This document shows, one piece after another, positions 6,177 to 13,783 of a stretch of DNA of 15,579 nucleotides; the first letter of the stretch is position 1; every line of letters begins with the position of its first letter. A program made the position numbers and the translations under genes. The notes beneath the pieces are model-generated. The model did not search any database and had not been told where the DNA came from. It saw only the letters and a list, made by a program, of their open reading frames with translations. Source of the stretch: Flavobacteriaceae bacterium (GTDB lineage: Bacteria > Bacteroidota > Bacteroidia > Flavobacteriales > Flavobacteriaceae); the NCBI GenBank assembly GCA_002693605.1, contig NZQO01000009.1, positions 1 to 15,579 on the forward strand. Direction: 5' to 3'.

Positions 6177-6610
6177 TGAGTATTAAACTAGCACAAAGGT
6201 TTGTTCAAAATTTTATGGACTCACAAGATTATAAAAAGCATACCGAGGATAAAGCTCTTTTATTGAATGGTATATCATATAGACTAAGACCTGATGATAG
6301 TTATTTTTTCGCAGATAAATTAGTTCTTATAGAGTATGAAAACAATTTGCGCCCAGTTGAGAGCATTTCAAAATTCTATTGGCTTTTTGAAAGGACGAAC
6401 TGGTTAAAAAGTGAAATGCCCCTCCATCTTTTATTCATTATAACCAATGAGAAGGTAGAAACCAAATACAATATTAGAACAGAAAGTGTTAAAATACTTG
6501 GCAGTCGATTAATGCAATTAGAGCCAAAGTATTTTAAATTCAGTTTTATTAATAATAGTGAAATTTCACAAACGAAAATAGAGTCAGAACTAAAACAACT
6601 TTTAGAATAA
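6176..6610 (+). CDS. Unknown 144-aa protein inside type I R-M operon, possible PD-(D/E)xK-like fold
   Basis: 144 residues, no named family recognised. Its ATG shares one base with the hsdR stop, and its own stop lies 4 bp before hsdM, so it is translated as part of the operon. The core reads FFADKLVLIEYENN with RPVESISKFYWLFE: D47, E53, E55 and K66, followed by a hydrophobic strand LHLLFIITNE (83-92). The arrangement acid - strand with IEYE - helix with lysine - strand resembles minimal PD-(D/E)xK nuclease-like domains, but this is a pattern judgement only. Length and composition show no membrane segment or signal. It could be an accessory nuclease, an anti-restriction control factor or an R-subunit helper. 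Confidence 0.7.
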   Translation: MSIKLAQRFVQNFMDSQDYKKHTEDKALLLNGISYRLRPDDSYFFADKLVLIEYENNLRPVESISKFYWLFERTNWLKSEMPLHLLFIITNEKVETKYNIRTESVKILGSRLMQLEPKYFKFSFINNSEISQTKIESELKQLLE

Positions 6611-6614
6611 ATAA

Positions 6615-8051
6615 ATGGGGAACGTAGCAGCAGTAGTAAGCAGCATAAGAAATATAATGCGTCAAGACAGAGGAATTTCTGGTGATGCACAACGATTAGA
6701 GCAATTAGGTTGGATGCTCTTTTTAAAAATTATTGACGATAAAGACCAAGAATTAGAAATCTTAAAAGACGATTATCAATCTGTAATTCCAGAGAAATTT
6801 CAATGGAGAACCTGGGCAAGCGACCCAGAAGGTATTACAGGAGACGATTTATTAGAGTTTATAGATAGTAACGCACAAAGCAACAGAGGTTTGTTTGCTA
6901 CTCTTCGAGATTTAACAAGCGTAACTAACCCAAAACGTGCTGCTATAGTTAAAGAAGTGTTTGATGGCTCTAACAACTATATGAAAAGTGGTTACGAAAT
7001 GCGTAAAGTCATTAATAAACTCAATGAAATTGATTTTAACAATTCTGCCGACAAACACATTTTTGGCAACATTTACGAAAGCATTTTACAAGAATTGCGT
7101 GATGCAGGAAACAAAGGTGAATACTATACACCAAGAGCTGTAACGCAATTAATGACACAAATGACCGACCCACAATTGGGTGAAAAAGTGCTTGATCCCG
7201 CAGCAGGAACAGGCGGATTTTTAACAGCAGCAATTGACCACGTTAGAGAACACTATGTAAATACTGTTGATGACGAACATACATTGCAAAGCAGCATTAC
7301 TGGTTGGGAATTAAAACCTGTAGCTTATGTTCTAGGACTAACGAACTTAATTTTACACGAAATGGATATTCCAGACTATCATTACATTGATAGTTTAAAA
7401 AAGGAATACAATAGCATTGGTAGAAAAGACCAAGTAGATGTTATTTTGGCAAATCCACCTTTTGGTGCAAGTATAGCAGATGGTGTAGAAACCAACTTTC
7501 CTGCAACTTATCGTTGTAAAGAATCTGCTGATTTATTCGTGATTCTAATGCTACAACTCTTAAAGCCAAAAGGGCGATGTGCTATTGTATTGCCTGATGG
7601 CTCTATAACTGGAGATGGTGTAAAAGCAAGAATTAGAGAAAAATTATTAACAGATACGAATCTGCACACCATTATTCGTTTACCACAAACTACATTTTTT
7701 CCTGCCACAGTAAGTACTAATTTATTGTTCTTTGAAAAAGGCAATAAAACCAAAGACATTTGGTATTACGAGCATAAATTACCAGAGGGACAAAAAAGTT
7801 ATTCCAAAACCAAACCCATACAGTTTAATGAGTTTGCACCTTTGTTAGAATGGTGGAATAACCGAGAAGAAAACGACCAAGCTTGGAAAGTAAATATTAA
7901 AGATTTAAAAGATTGGGATTTAGATATTAAAAATCCTACAAAAGAGGAAACTGAAAAAGAATATACTTCGAAAGAAATCATTGAGAGAATTCATATAAAA
8001 CTTGAAAAATCAAATTCACTTCTTGAACATTTAAAAACTGAATTATTATGA
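6615..8051 (+). CDS. hsdM: Type I modification methyltransferase, M subunit
   Basis: 478 residues, normal for HsdM. The N-terminal helical HsdM_N domain spans about 1-150 (SSIRNIMRQD, LGWMLFLKIIDD). The N6-adenine methyltransferase domain has GEYYTPR (168-174), the AdoMet-binding motif I DPAAGTGG (194-201) and the catalytic motif IV NPPFG (280-284). The charged C-terminal helix contacts HsdS in this family. With two M and one S subunit it methylates adenine in the recognition site and protects host DNA. The start ATG lies 4 bp after the preceding stop, and the 3' end overlaps hsdS by 4 bp (ATGA), which indicates translational coupling. All key residues are intact. Confidence 0.96.
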   Translation: MGNVAAVVSSIRNIMRQDRGISGDAQRLEQLGWMLFLKIIDDKDQELEILKDDYQSVIPEKFQWRTWASDPEGITGDDLLEFIDSNAQSNRGLFATLRDLTSVTNPKRAAIVKEVFDGSNNYMKSGYEMRKVINKLNEIDFNNSADKHIFGNIYESILQELRDAGNKGEYYTPRAVTQLMTQMTDPQLGEKVLDPAAGTGGFLTAAIDHVREHYVNTVDDEHTLQSSITGWELKPVAYVLGLTNLILHEMDIPDYHYIDSLKKEYNSIGRKDQVDVILANPPFGASIADGVETNFPATYRCKESADLFVILMLQLLKPKGRCAIVLPDGSITGDGVKARIREKLLTDTNLHTIIRLPQTTFFPATVSTNLLFFEKGNKTKDIWYYEHKLPEGQKSYSKTKPIQFNEFAPLLEWWNNREENDQAWKVNIKDLKDWDLDIKNPTKEETEKEYTSKEIIERIHIKLEKSNSLLEHLKTELL

Positions 8052-9433
8052 TTTGGAATAAAGTATCAATTGGTGAGTTTTTAGAAGAACGAAAAGACCG
8101 ATTTAAACCTGAAAAAGCTAATAATTTAAAGTTAAACAGGATTAGTAAAATTGATTTTAGCGGAAATATTCATATTGATGAAAACAAGCTTACTAAAACC
8201 AATATGATTTTAATCAAGAGTGGTGATTTAGTTATTTCTGGTATTAATGCCGACAAAGGTGCAGTTTCTATTTATACAGGTAAGGAAGATGTAATGGCAA
8301 CAATACATTATTCGTCTTATTCCTTTGATTCTTCAAGAATAAATATCGACTACTTGAAATGGTATTTAAAAAGTAAAACATTTCTAAAAATCCTTAAAGA
8401 ACAAACTAAAGGTGGCATTAAAACAGAATTAAAAGCAAAGAAATTACTTCCTTTAGTAATTGATTTACCAGATTTATCAGGTCAAAAAGAAATACTAGAA
8501 AAAATCGAATCAATTAGTGTTGAATGCAATGATATCTGTGATTTGCAGTCAGAACTTTTATTAGACATTTCTCAACTCAAACAAGCCATTTTAAATGAAG
8601 CCATTCAAGGTAAACTCACCCAAGAATGGCGAGAACATAACCCACATACAGAACCTGCCAGCGAATTATTGGAGCGCATAAAAGCTGAAAAAGAACAGTT
8701 AATGAAAGACAAGAAAATTAGAAAGGAAAAACCCTTACCGCTAATCACAGAAGAGGAAATTCCTTTTGAAATTCCTGAAAGTTGGAGTTGGTGTAAGTTA
8801 GGTGAAATTAATAATACTTTTTTAGGCGGTTCTGCTTTTAGTAGCTCAAGATTTTTAAAATCTTCTTCAATCCAAGTACTTAGAATAAGTAATGTTAAAG
8901 ATGACAAGCTTGATTTAATTAAAAATGCTGTTTTTATTGATGAAACTAATGCTAATGAAAATTTACGCAATGAATTATTTCCTAATGACATAATAATAAC
9001 TATGACTGGTACAAGGTCGAAAAGAGATTATTGCTATACTGTTCTTTTAAAGAAGAATGACTTTATTAATAAAAAGTTGTTTTTGAATCAACGTGTGGGT
9101 TGTTTTAGACTAAATAACTCAATTGAAACAGGATTTTTAATAAAAGTTTTAAAATTAACGGATTTGCTTGAGCCAGTTTTTCAATCTTCTACCGGTTCTG
9201 CTAATCAAGCAAATATTGGTAAAAATGCTTTGTTGAATATTTTAATTCCACTACCACCATTTGAAGAACAAAAAGCCATAGTTGAAAAAGTTGATGTTTT
9301 AATGGAAAGGTGTAACGCGTTGGAATTGGAAATAACCGAAAGTGAACAACACGCCAATATGCTAATGCAAGCGGTTTTAAAAGAGGCGTTTGAGAGTAAA
9401 ACAGAAAAAACGAAGGAATATTCTAACGCTTAA
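8048..9433 (+). CDS. hsdS: Type I specificity subunit with two target-recognition domains
   Basis: 461 residues, overlapping hsdM by 4 bp. The protein has the two-fold HsdS plan. Target-recognition domain 1 is at about 1-140 and ends in a helix with GQKEILEKIESISVEC. A central conserved helix LKQAILNEAIQGKLTQEWR (177-195) with a basic linker (KAEKEQLMKDKKIRKEKPLP) follows, then IPESWSWCKLGEI opens target-recognition domain 2. The second domain closes with IPLPPFEEQKAIVEKVDVL and a C-terminal helix. Each domain reads one half of a split DNA target; the specificity cannot be predicted from the sequence alone. No simple repeat or inverted hsdS fragment that would suggest phase variation is visible nearby. 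Confidence 0.94.
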   Translation: MIWNKVSIGEFLEERKDRFKPEKANNLKLNRISKIDFSGNIHIDENKLTKTNMILIKSGDLVISGINADKGAVSIYTGKEDVMATIHYSSYSFDSSRINIDYLKWYLKSKTFLKILKEQTKGGIKTELKAKKLLPLVIDLPDLSGQKEILEKIESISVECNDICDLQSELLLDISQLKQAILNEAIQGKLTQEWREHNPHTEPASELLERIKAEKEQLMKDKKIRKEKPLPLITEEEIPFEIPESWSWCKLGEINNTFLGGSAFSSSRFLKSSSIQVLRISNVKDDKLDLIKNAVFIDETNANENLRNELFPNDIIITMTGTRSKRDYCYTVLLKKNDFINKKLFLNQRVGCFRLNNSIETGFLIKVLKLTDLLEPVFQSSTGSANQANIGKNALLNILIPLPPFEEQKAIVEKVDVLMERCNALELEITESEQHANMLMQAVLKEAFESKTEKTKEYSNA

Positions 9434-9434
9434 A

Positions 9435-9552
9435 GCCAAACACATTTGCAATTCGCTACAATTTTTAAATTTACTTTATGGGGTTCGTGAACTTATTTCG
9501 CACCAACCAACGCTACGCCAAAAATTGCAAAAGAGTATGTCTTGCCAACGCT
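9435..9552 (+). repeat. Palindromic boundary element after the restriction operon
   Basis: GCCAAACACATTTGCAATT (9435-9453) is imperfectly inverted at the right side; TTGCAATT (9446-9453) and AATTGCAA (9523-9530) match perfectly. An inner stem pairs GGTTCGTG (9482-9489) with CGCACCAACC (9500-9509). AAAAGAG (9529-9535) followed by GCCAACGCT (9544-9552) repeats the boundary before hsdR (3762-3786) in the same orientation. No gene lies in 9434-9762. Confidence 0.65.
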
Positions 9553-9605
9553 CACATAAAGACTAAAAAGAAACATTGGAAAACCCAGTTAAACGAAAAA
9601 AGCCA

Positions 9606-9626
9606 TTGTACAATAATGTATATAGC
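9606..9626 (+). repeat. Degenerate cassette right-end
   Basis: TTGTACAAT (9606-9614), then AATG, then TATATAGC. This matches the CAAC-AATG-TATA end at 2783-2794 except for CAAT in place of CAAC, with the same 4-nt spacing. No matching left partner or gene is obvious between 9552 and 9606. Confidence 0.5.
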
Positions 9627-9663
9627 TCATAGCTAATTAGTTGCTTAATCGAAATTAATGCAT

Positions 9664-9686
9664 ACTTGGAAAGTCGCCAAGTTTTT
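9664..9686 (+). terminator. Short terminator-like hairpin
   Basis: ACTTGG (9664-9669) pairs with CCAAGT (9677-9682), followed by TTTT. The stem is only 6 bp and AT-rich sequence continues, so it is a weak candidate. It lies 230 bp after hsdS and before the candidate promoter of the next operon. Confidence 0.35.
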
Positions 9687-9708
9687 AAATTTACTGTCGT
9701 TTTTATTT

Positions 9709-9717
9709 TATATTTTG
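9709..9717 (+). promoter_or_regulatory. Candidate -7 box upstream of the DUF4198 gene
   Basis: TATATTTTG resembles the Bacteroidota -7 consensus TAnnTTTG with one extra T. It would give a leader of about 40 nt before the ATG at 9763. No clear -33 TTG is seen, so confidence is low. Confidence 0.3.
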
Positions 9718-9762
9718 GTAGCAGCAGACAATTTTCAGTAAAAGAACTTTCAATACGATATA

Positions 9763-11061
9763 ATGAAAATAAGCACAAGCGTAATTATTAAAAGAGGGGT
9801 TGCTACATTTTGCAAACCCTTTTTACTTTTAGTAGCCATTGTTTTACTATGCAGTCATGATCTGTATATAAAAATGGAAAGCTATTTCCTGGAACCTTAT
9901 GAGCAAGCTACCGTACGCCTTTATAACGGAACTTTTGAGCATAGCGAGAATATTATAACGCGCGATAGAATGCTAGATGCCTCGGTTATTGCGCAGGGCA
10001 AACGTACGGTTATAGATACAGCTAATTGGAAAGACCAGGACAGTACCATTACCCATGTGACCTTTAATACCGGTGCCGCTGGGACGTATGTTGTTGGGGT
10101 GTCTACCCGGGCCAGAAATTTAGCGCTCACTGCCGAGAAATTTAATGCCTATCTTAAAAGCGATGGTGTTTTCGACATGCTAGAACAACGTACCAAGGAT
10201 AGCCTATTAGACCAAGACGCCGTAGAGAGTTATGAAAAACACGTAAAGGCCATCTATCAGGTTGGCGACGTACGGACCGATGACTGGGGCACCGTGCTAG
10301 GATACCCTATTGAATTTGTTCCGCGAGAAAATCCGTATGGAAAATACAGCGGCGAAACATTGGAAATTCAGTTACTATTGGATGGTATGCCACTTGCGAA
10401 CCAACTGGTTTTTGCCGACTATATTACAAGTGGCCACGCACATACGCATCCCGATGAAAATCAAGCTCAGGAGCATACACATGACGGGGAAACACATTCG
10501 CACGGGCATAAAGACCAAGATGAAAGTCATGAACACGGTGAAAACCCAGGATTGAAAGAAGCACCGAACCATGAGCACGACCACGGAGGCGAAACACATT
10601 CGCACGGGCATCAAGGCGAGAATGACCCTAGCCACGCGCAGGAATCTGCAGCGACAAAAGCACCTAGTCATGAGCATGAACACGAAGAAGCATCACATTC
10701 ACATGAGCATTTAGCCGAAGAGGACCGTACCCACGCGCATCAATTAGATTCAGAACAGGAGCATTCCCATACGAGCGGGCAGCAATTACGCACCAATAGT
10801 AAAGGATTGGTTACAGTTAATTTACCGGCAGATGGTATTTACTATTTGCGGACCATATTTATGAACCGCGTTACCAATAGTGATGAATTAACACACCGCT
10901 CTAAATGGGCGACGCTCACCTTCGAGGTGAGCCACTCGCACGATACCAGCACGCACGACCACGCGCATGATCAAGAAGATGGATTTCCATTATATGTTTT
11001 TATTATAGGCAGTATCTTGATTGTAGGAATATTGTTTTTGATCTTCAGAAAAAAAGGGTAA
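9763..11061 (+). CDS. DUF4198-family envelope protein with histidine-rich insertion
   Basis: 432 residues. A hydrophobic N-terminal segment (FLLLVAIVLLC, about 20-30) runs into SHDLYIKMESYFLEPYEQATVRL, the hallmark opening of DUF4198 proteins, which belong to a group linked with nickel/cobalt uptake. Residues 225-336 hold 27 histidines in HxH and HxHxH clusters, inserted between the strand ending LVFADY and the one starting TNSKGLVTVNLPADGIYYLR. Five more histidines lie at 391-402, and a C-terminal membrane segment (VFIIGSILIVGILFLIF) follows with RKKG inside. The protein should face the periplasm, anchored at its C-terminus, and bind divalent metal. The histidine region contains a 34-residue near-duplication (GETHSHGH at 242 and 276). 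HupE follows after 3 bp, implying one operon. The metal cannot be read from the sequence. Confidence 0.82.
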   Translation: MKISTSVIIKRGVATFCKPFLLLVAIVLLCSHDLYIKMESYFLEPYEQATVRLYNGTFEHSENIITRDRMLDASVIAQGKRTVIDTANWKDQDSTITHVTFNTGAAGTYVVGVSTRARNLALTAEKFNAYLKSDGVFDMLEQRTKDSLLDQDAVESYEKHVKAIYQVGDVRTDDWGTVLGYPIEFVPRENPYGKYSGETLEIQLLLDGMPLANQLVFADYITSGHAHTHPDENQAQEHTHDGETHSHGHKDQDESHEHGENPGLKEAPNHEHDHGGETHSHGHQGENDPSHAQESAATKAPSHEHEHEEASHSHEHLAEEDRTHAHQLDSEQEHSHTSGQQLRTNSKGLVTVNLPADGIYYLRTIFMNRVTNSDELTHRSKWATLTFEVSHSHDTSTHDHAHDQEDGFPLYVFIIGSILIVGILFLIFRKKG

Positions 11062-11064
11062 CCT

Positions 11065-11742
11065 ATGTTCCTAAAACTTAAGCGAGTAGTATTGTTTGTG
11101 TTGTTATTCGCGCCCATTTTAGGCTTTGCGCATGGCGTTAGCAGTGCCGATCAGGAGCTTTTGAACACCGGCGGGCTATGGCCCTACATTCGGGTAGGCG
11201 CAACGCACATGCTAACTGGCTATGACCACTTGCTTTTTCTGGCAGGGGTCGTATTCTATCTCCATAGTTTCAAGGATATCTTAAAGTTCATTACCGTGTT
11301 CACGATAGGGCATTGCATTACCCTGATAGGGGCCACCTATGCCGGAATAACGGCAAATGAGCACCTAGTAGATGCGGTAATCGCTTTGAGCGTTCTATAT
11401 AAGGGGTTTGAGAATTTAAATGGTTTTGAGAAAGTAAATGTGAAAGCACCCAATCTACTTTTTATGGTAGGTCTTTTTGGATTGATCCATGGCTTCGGAC
11501 TTTCCACGCGATTGCAGTCATTCGATATAGAACAAGATCAATTTTTAGAAAAAATCATTAGTTTTAACATAGGTGTAGAAGTAGGGCAAGTACTGGCGTT
11601 AATTCCCATAGTTCTAATCATTACATTTTCTAGAAAACACAAGCAGTTTCCAGCTTTTTACAGAGCCGTTAATTGGTATTTGATACTGGCAGGTATTTCC
11701 CTATTCGCCTATCAATTGTACAGCTATACCATTGCACATTGA
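11065..11742 (+). CDS. HupE/UreJ-family membrane protein (probable Ni/Co permease)
   Basis: 225 residues with an N-terminal signal-like segment (VLFVLLFAPILGFAHG) and about six membrane segments. Family motifs are present: GATHMLTGYDHLLFL (45-59), FTIGHCITL (79-87), GLIHGFGLS (139-147) and FNIGVEVGQ (167-175). The conserved membrane histidines (H48, H55, H83, H142) are retained. HupE/UreJ proteins import nickel or cobalt for hydrogenase or urease in other bacteria, and a longer HupE-like group accompanies DUF4198 proteins in Bacteroidota. No urease or hydrogenase is seen here, so the user of the metal is unknown. It lies 3 bp after the DUF4198 gene, which probably passes metal to it. Confidence 0.85.
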   Translation: MFLKLKRVVLFVLLFAPILGFAHGVSSADQELLNTGGLWPYIRVGATHMLTGYDHLLFLAGVVFYLHSFKDILKFITVFTIGHCITLIGATYAGITANEHLVDAVIALSVLYKGFENLNGFEKVNVKAPNLLFMVGLFGLIHGFGLSTRLQSFDIEQDQFLEKIISFNIGVEVGQVLALIPIVLIITFSRKHKQFPAFYRAVNWYLILAGISLFAYQLYSYTIAH

Positions 11743-11906
11743 CAATTTGGATAAAACAGTCTGCCGTTGCGCTTCCGTACCACAAGCACACGCTTAAAAT
11801 GGGTTGTGCCAACGCGAGATATTCACGCGCCAATGCAAAGCTGCCAACCCCACACGATATAGTAAGCACAGCCGTTGTACGCGGACATCCAAAAAACCGA
11901 AATTGA
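11743..11906 (-). repeat. Boundary-like palindromic element, reverse orientation
   Basis: Read on the minus strand it starts GTACAACGGCTGTGCTTAC then TATATCG and TGGGGTTGGC, resembling the ACAACG...TATA...GGCGGGT opening of the element at 3562. CGTTG (11873-11877) follows TATA (11858-11861) after 12 nt, longer than in the clear members. GGGTT (11801-11805) and AACCC (11826-11830), and CGCG on both sides of AGATATTCA, can pair. It is more decayed than the elements near 2800 and 3600. No gene is credible here. Confidence 0.45.
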
Positions 11907-11927
11907 TTTTATTACGTAAACATCCCT

Positions 11928-11952
11928 ACAGGTATGTAACTATGGTACCTGT
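11928..11952 (+). promoter_or_regulatory. Inverted repeat ACAGGTA-N11-TACCTGT upstream of phosphate transporter
   Basis: Perfect 7-bp arms (11928-11934 and 11946-11952) separated by 11 nt, ending 17 bp before the ATG at 11970. The spacing suits a dimeric regulator site or a leader hairpin over the ribosome entry region. No TAnnTTTG box is evident nearby. Confidence 0.4.
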
Positions 11953-11969
11953 TTAACCAACCCTACTGT

Positions 11970-13091
11970 ATGCTTTTAATACTACTTTTCGCTGCGGCTT
12001 GCTTCCTTGCCTATACAAATGGCGCAAATGATAATTTTAAAGGGGTCGCTACCTTATTTGGCAGTGGCACCCTCAATTATAAAAAGGCCATAACCTGGGC
12101 AACCGTTACCACATTTGCAGGTTCGGTCGCAGCTATTTTCTTGGCCGGTATACTGGTGAAAAACTTTTCGGGCAAGGGGTTAGTTCCCGATTCTCTAATC
12201 CAGTCGCCCGAATTTGCAATATCGATTGCCATTGGGGCGGCGTTAACGGTCTTTATAGCCACCAAAATTGGAATGCCCATATCGACCACCCATAGTTTGG
12301 TGGGAGCCCTATTTGGAAGTGGAATTGTGGCCGTAGGAGCGTCTTTCAATTTCGCAAAGTTAGGGAGTGCGTTTTTAATGCCCCTAATTGTGAGTCCGCT
12401 AATGGCTGCGGTAGTAAGCTTTATCGCCTATTTGATTTTTCGAGAGCTACGTATTATGCTTGGGGTCACTAAACAAACCTGTATTTGTATTGGCGAAGAG
12501 AGAATTCCTGTAATAATGGATAGTGCCACTCATGAATTTATTGCTATTGACAGCAAGAAGCAGCCACGCGTGAAAATATCGGATACCTCGAAATGCGAGG
12601 AAACGTACCGAGGCAATTTCGCTGGAATCAATTCGCAAAAACTATTGGATATTGCGCATTATATAAGTGCTGGGGTGGTAAGTTTTGCCCGAGGTTTGAA
12701 TGACACGCCAAAAATTGTAGGATTGCTGCTTGTTATTAACGCAATGGACATAAAATGGGGAATGATTGCCGTGGCGATGGCAATGGCGTTGGGGGGGCTG
12801 TTAAATGCAAGGAAGGTTGGCATACTGATGAGCAAGAAGATTACGCCAATGAACAGCGGACAAGGATTTACGGCAAATTTGGTAACCGGACTCTTGGTTA
12901 CAACCGCCAGCGTCAATGGGTTGCCGGTTTCTACCACGCACGTATCGGTAGGCTCGATTTTCGGAATAGGAACTGTAACGAAAAAAGCTGACTTAACTGT
13001 AATTCGGAATATTCTATTGTCGTGGCTGCTAACGTTACCGATTGCCGCGTGTTGCAGTGCGGTTGTCTATTGGCTTGTAACCACAGTTTAA
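11970..13091 (+). CDS. Inorganic phosphate transporter, PiT family
   Basis: 373 residues, with the two inverted PiT signature repeats. The first is GANDNFKG (18-25) with PISTTHS (103-109); the second is GLNDTPK (242-248) with LPVSTTHVS (318-326). Hydrophobic segments fit a multi-span inner-membrane carrier, with a cytoplasmic-type loop at about 163-225 that holds three cysteines (C171, C173, C209). PiT carriers import phosphate, usually as a metal-phosphate complex, driven by proton or sodium. The length is at the short end of the family but both halves are complete. It is separated by 227 bp from HupE and is probably its own unit; an inverted repeat lies directly upstream. Confidence 0.92.
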   Translation: MLLILLFAAACFLAYTNGANDNFKGVATLFGSGTLNYKKAITWATVTTFAGSVAAIFLAGILVKNFSGKGLVPDSLIQSPEFAISIAIGAALTVFIATKIGMPISTTHSLVGALFGSGIVAVGASFNFAKLGSAFLMPLIVSPLMAAVVSFIAYLIFRELRIMLGVTKQTCICIGEERIPVIMDSATHEFIAIDSKKQPRVKISDTSKCEETYRGNFAGINSQKLLDIAHYISAGVVSFARGLNDTPKIVGLLLVINAMDIKWGMIAVAMAMALGGLLNARKVGILMSKKITPMNSGQGFTANLVTGLLVTTASVNGLPVSTTHVSVGSIFGIGTVTKKADLTVIRNILLSWLLTLPIAACCSAVVYWLVTTV

Positions 13092-13158
13092 ACGGACCGA
13101 GCACCCAAACCGGATAGCCTATTGCCACTACCCGCCTACTAAAAGCATCATAAATTTT

Positions 13159-13180
13159 CTACCTGCCAATTGGCAGGTAG
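13159..13180. repeat. Perfect 22-bp palindrome
   Basis: Two 11-bp arms (CTACCTGCCAA and TTGGCAGGTAG) meet with no spacer. It lies 68 bp after the PiT stop. No T run follows on either strand, so it is not a standard intrinsic terminator. It may be a protein site or a dispersed palindrome. Confidence 0.6.
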
Positions 13181-13230
13181 GCTCCGTTATTACTTGCTAA
13201 ATATATTACTTAGAACACCCAATTAACCTG

Positions 13231-13252
13231 ATACAAACACGCTGTTGATAAG
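13231..13252 (+). repeat. Boundary-like end related to the element before hsdR
   Basis: ATACAAACACGCTGT (13231-13245) matches ATACAAACACGTTGT (3671-3685) at 14 of 15 positions, and both continue to AAGCT within a few bases. It ends in GTTG (13244-13247), as the clear left boundaries do, and precedes a short gene remnant. Confidence 0.5.
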
Positions 13253-13292
13253 CTAAGCCTGTATTAACAAAAAACACAACACGTTTTAAAAA

Positions 13293-13610
13293 ATGAGAGC
13301 ACTACTCTTTCTAGCCCTTGCCTTACGTTGCCTTTGGCTCCATAAAATGCCTTACCGAAAAATGGCACGTATGCAACGAAAGCGAAAGTCAGAAAAGAGC
13401 TTGCTGCACTACCTACCCGTTATTGACAATGACTACTTTATGGATACCGTGGCAATGAGGCGTAACTATCCCGAAATAGCCAATTCTCCCATCTAAGTAA
13501 AGCTATGGAGTGGCAGAAAGAGCCATTTAAAGACCCATTGGCTTCCACATTTTGATGCCATTGTTTTTATTGAAGAGGGCGAATTAGCTACCTATGTCCA
13601 TTCAAAGTAA
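13293..13610 (+). pseudogene. Short gene remnant with in-frame stop, family unknown
   Basis: A 67-residue frame starts with a signal-like MRALLFLALALRCLWL and stops at TAA 13494-13496. The same frame stays open beyond it and ends with HFDAIVFIEEGELATYVHSK before TAA at 13608-13610. The tail looks like the C-terminal strand of an enzyme, and a +1 frame just before it (EWQKEPFKDPLAS) also looks protein-like, suggesting a frameshift or deletions. The HFDAIVFIEE tail faintly recalls erythromycin-esterase-type C-termini, but that is too weak to name it. It is probably a decayed gene. Confidence 0.35.
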
Positions 13611-13783
13611 CCATGCATAAAGTTTCAAAAGCAACTACACTAAAATTTAAAAATAACAAGCTGAGGAAAAAGTCGTATCTTTGGAATAGGCCCTTTGTGG
13701 CTGTAAACCATAACCTTAGGGCTTCCCTTTTCGATTATCGCTAGTTAGTTGAAACCGGTTGCCCACTCTAAAAAACGAAACTT
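13611..13783 (+). promoter_or_regulatory. Spacer with candidate -7 box TATCTTTG
   Basis: TATCTTTG at 13676-13683 is an exact TAnnTTTG match. No convincing -33 TTG lies about 20 bp upstream. It would start a transcript about 95 nt before the sulfotransferase-like gene. Nothing else is seen here. Confidence 0.4.

Noticed and set aside
8048..9433. Phase-variable hsdS
   Set aside because: No homopolymer, tandem repeat or inverted partial hsdS copy is visible in or near the gene.
10375..10683. Minus-strand frame opposite the histidine-rich region
   Set aside because: It is an antisense shadow created by CAT/CAC-rich codons.
13159..13180. Intrinsic terminator of the PiT gene
   Set aside because: The palindrome is perfect but has no spacer loop and no T run on either strand.
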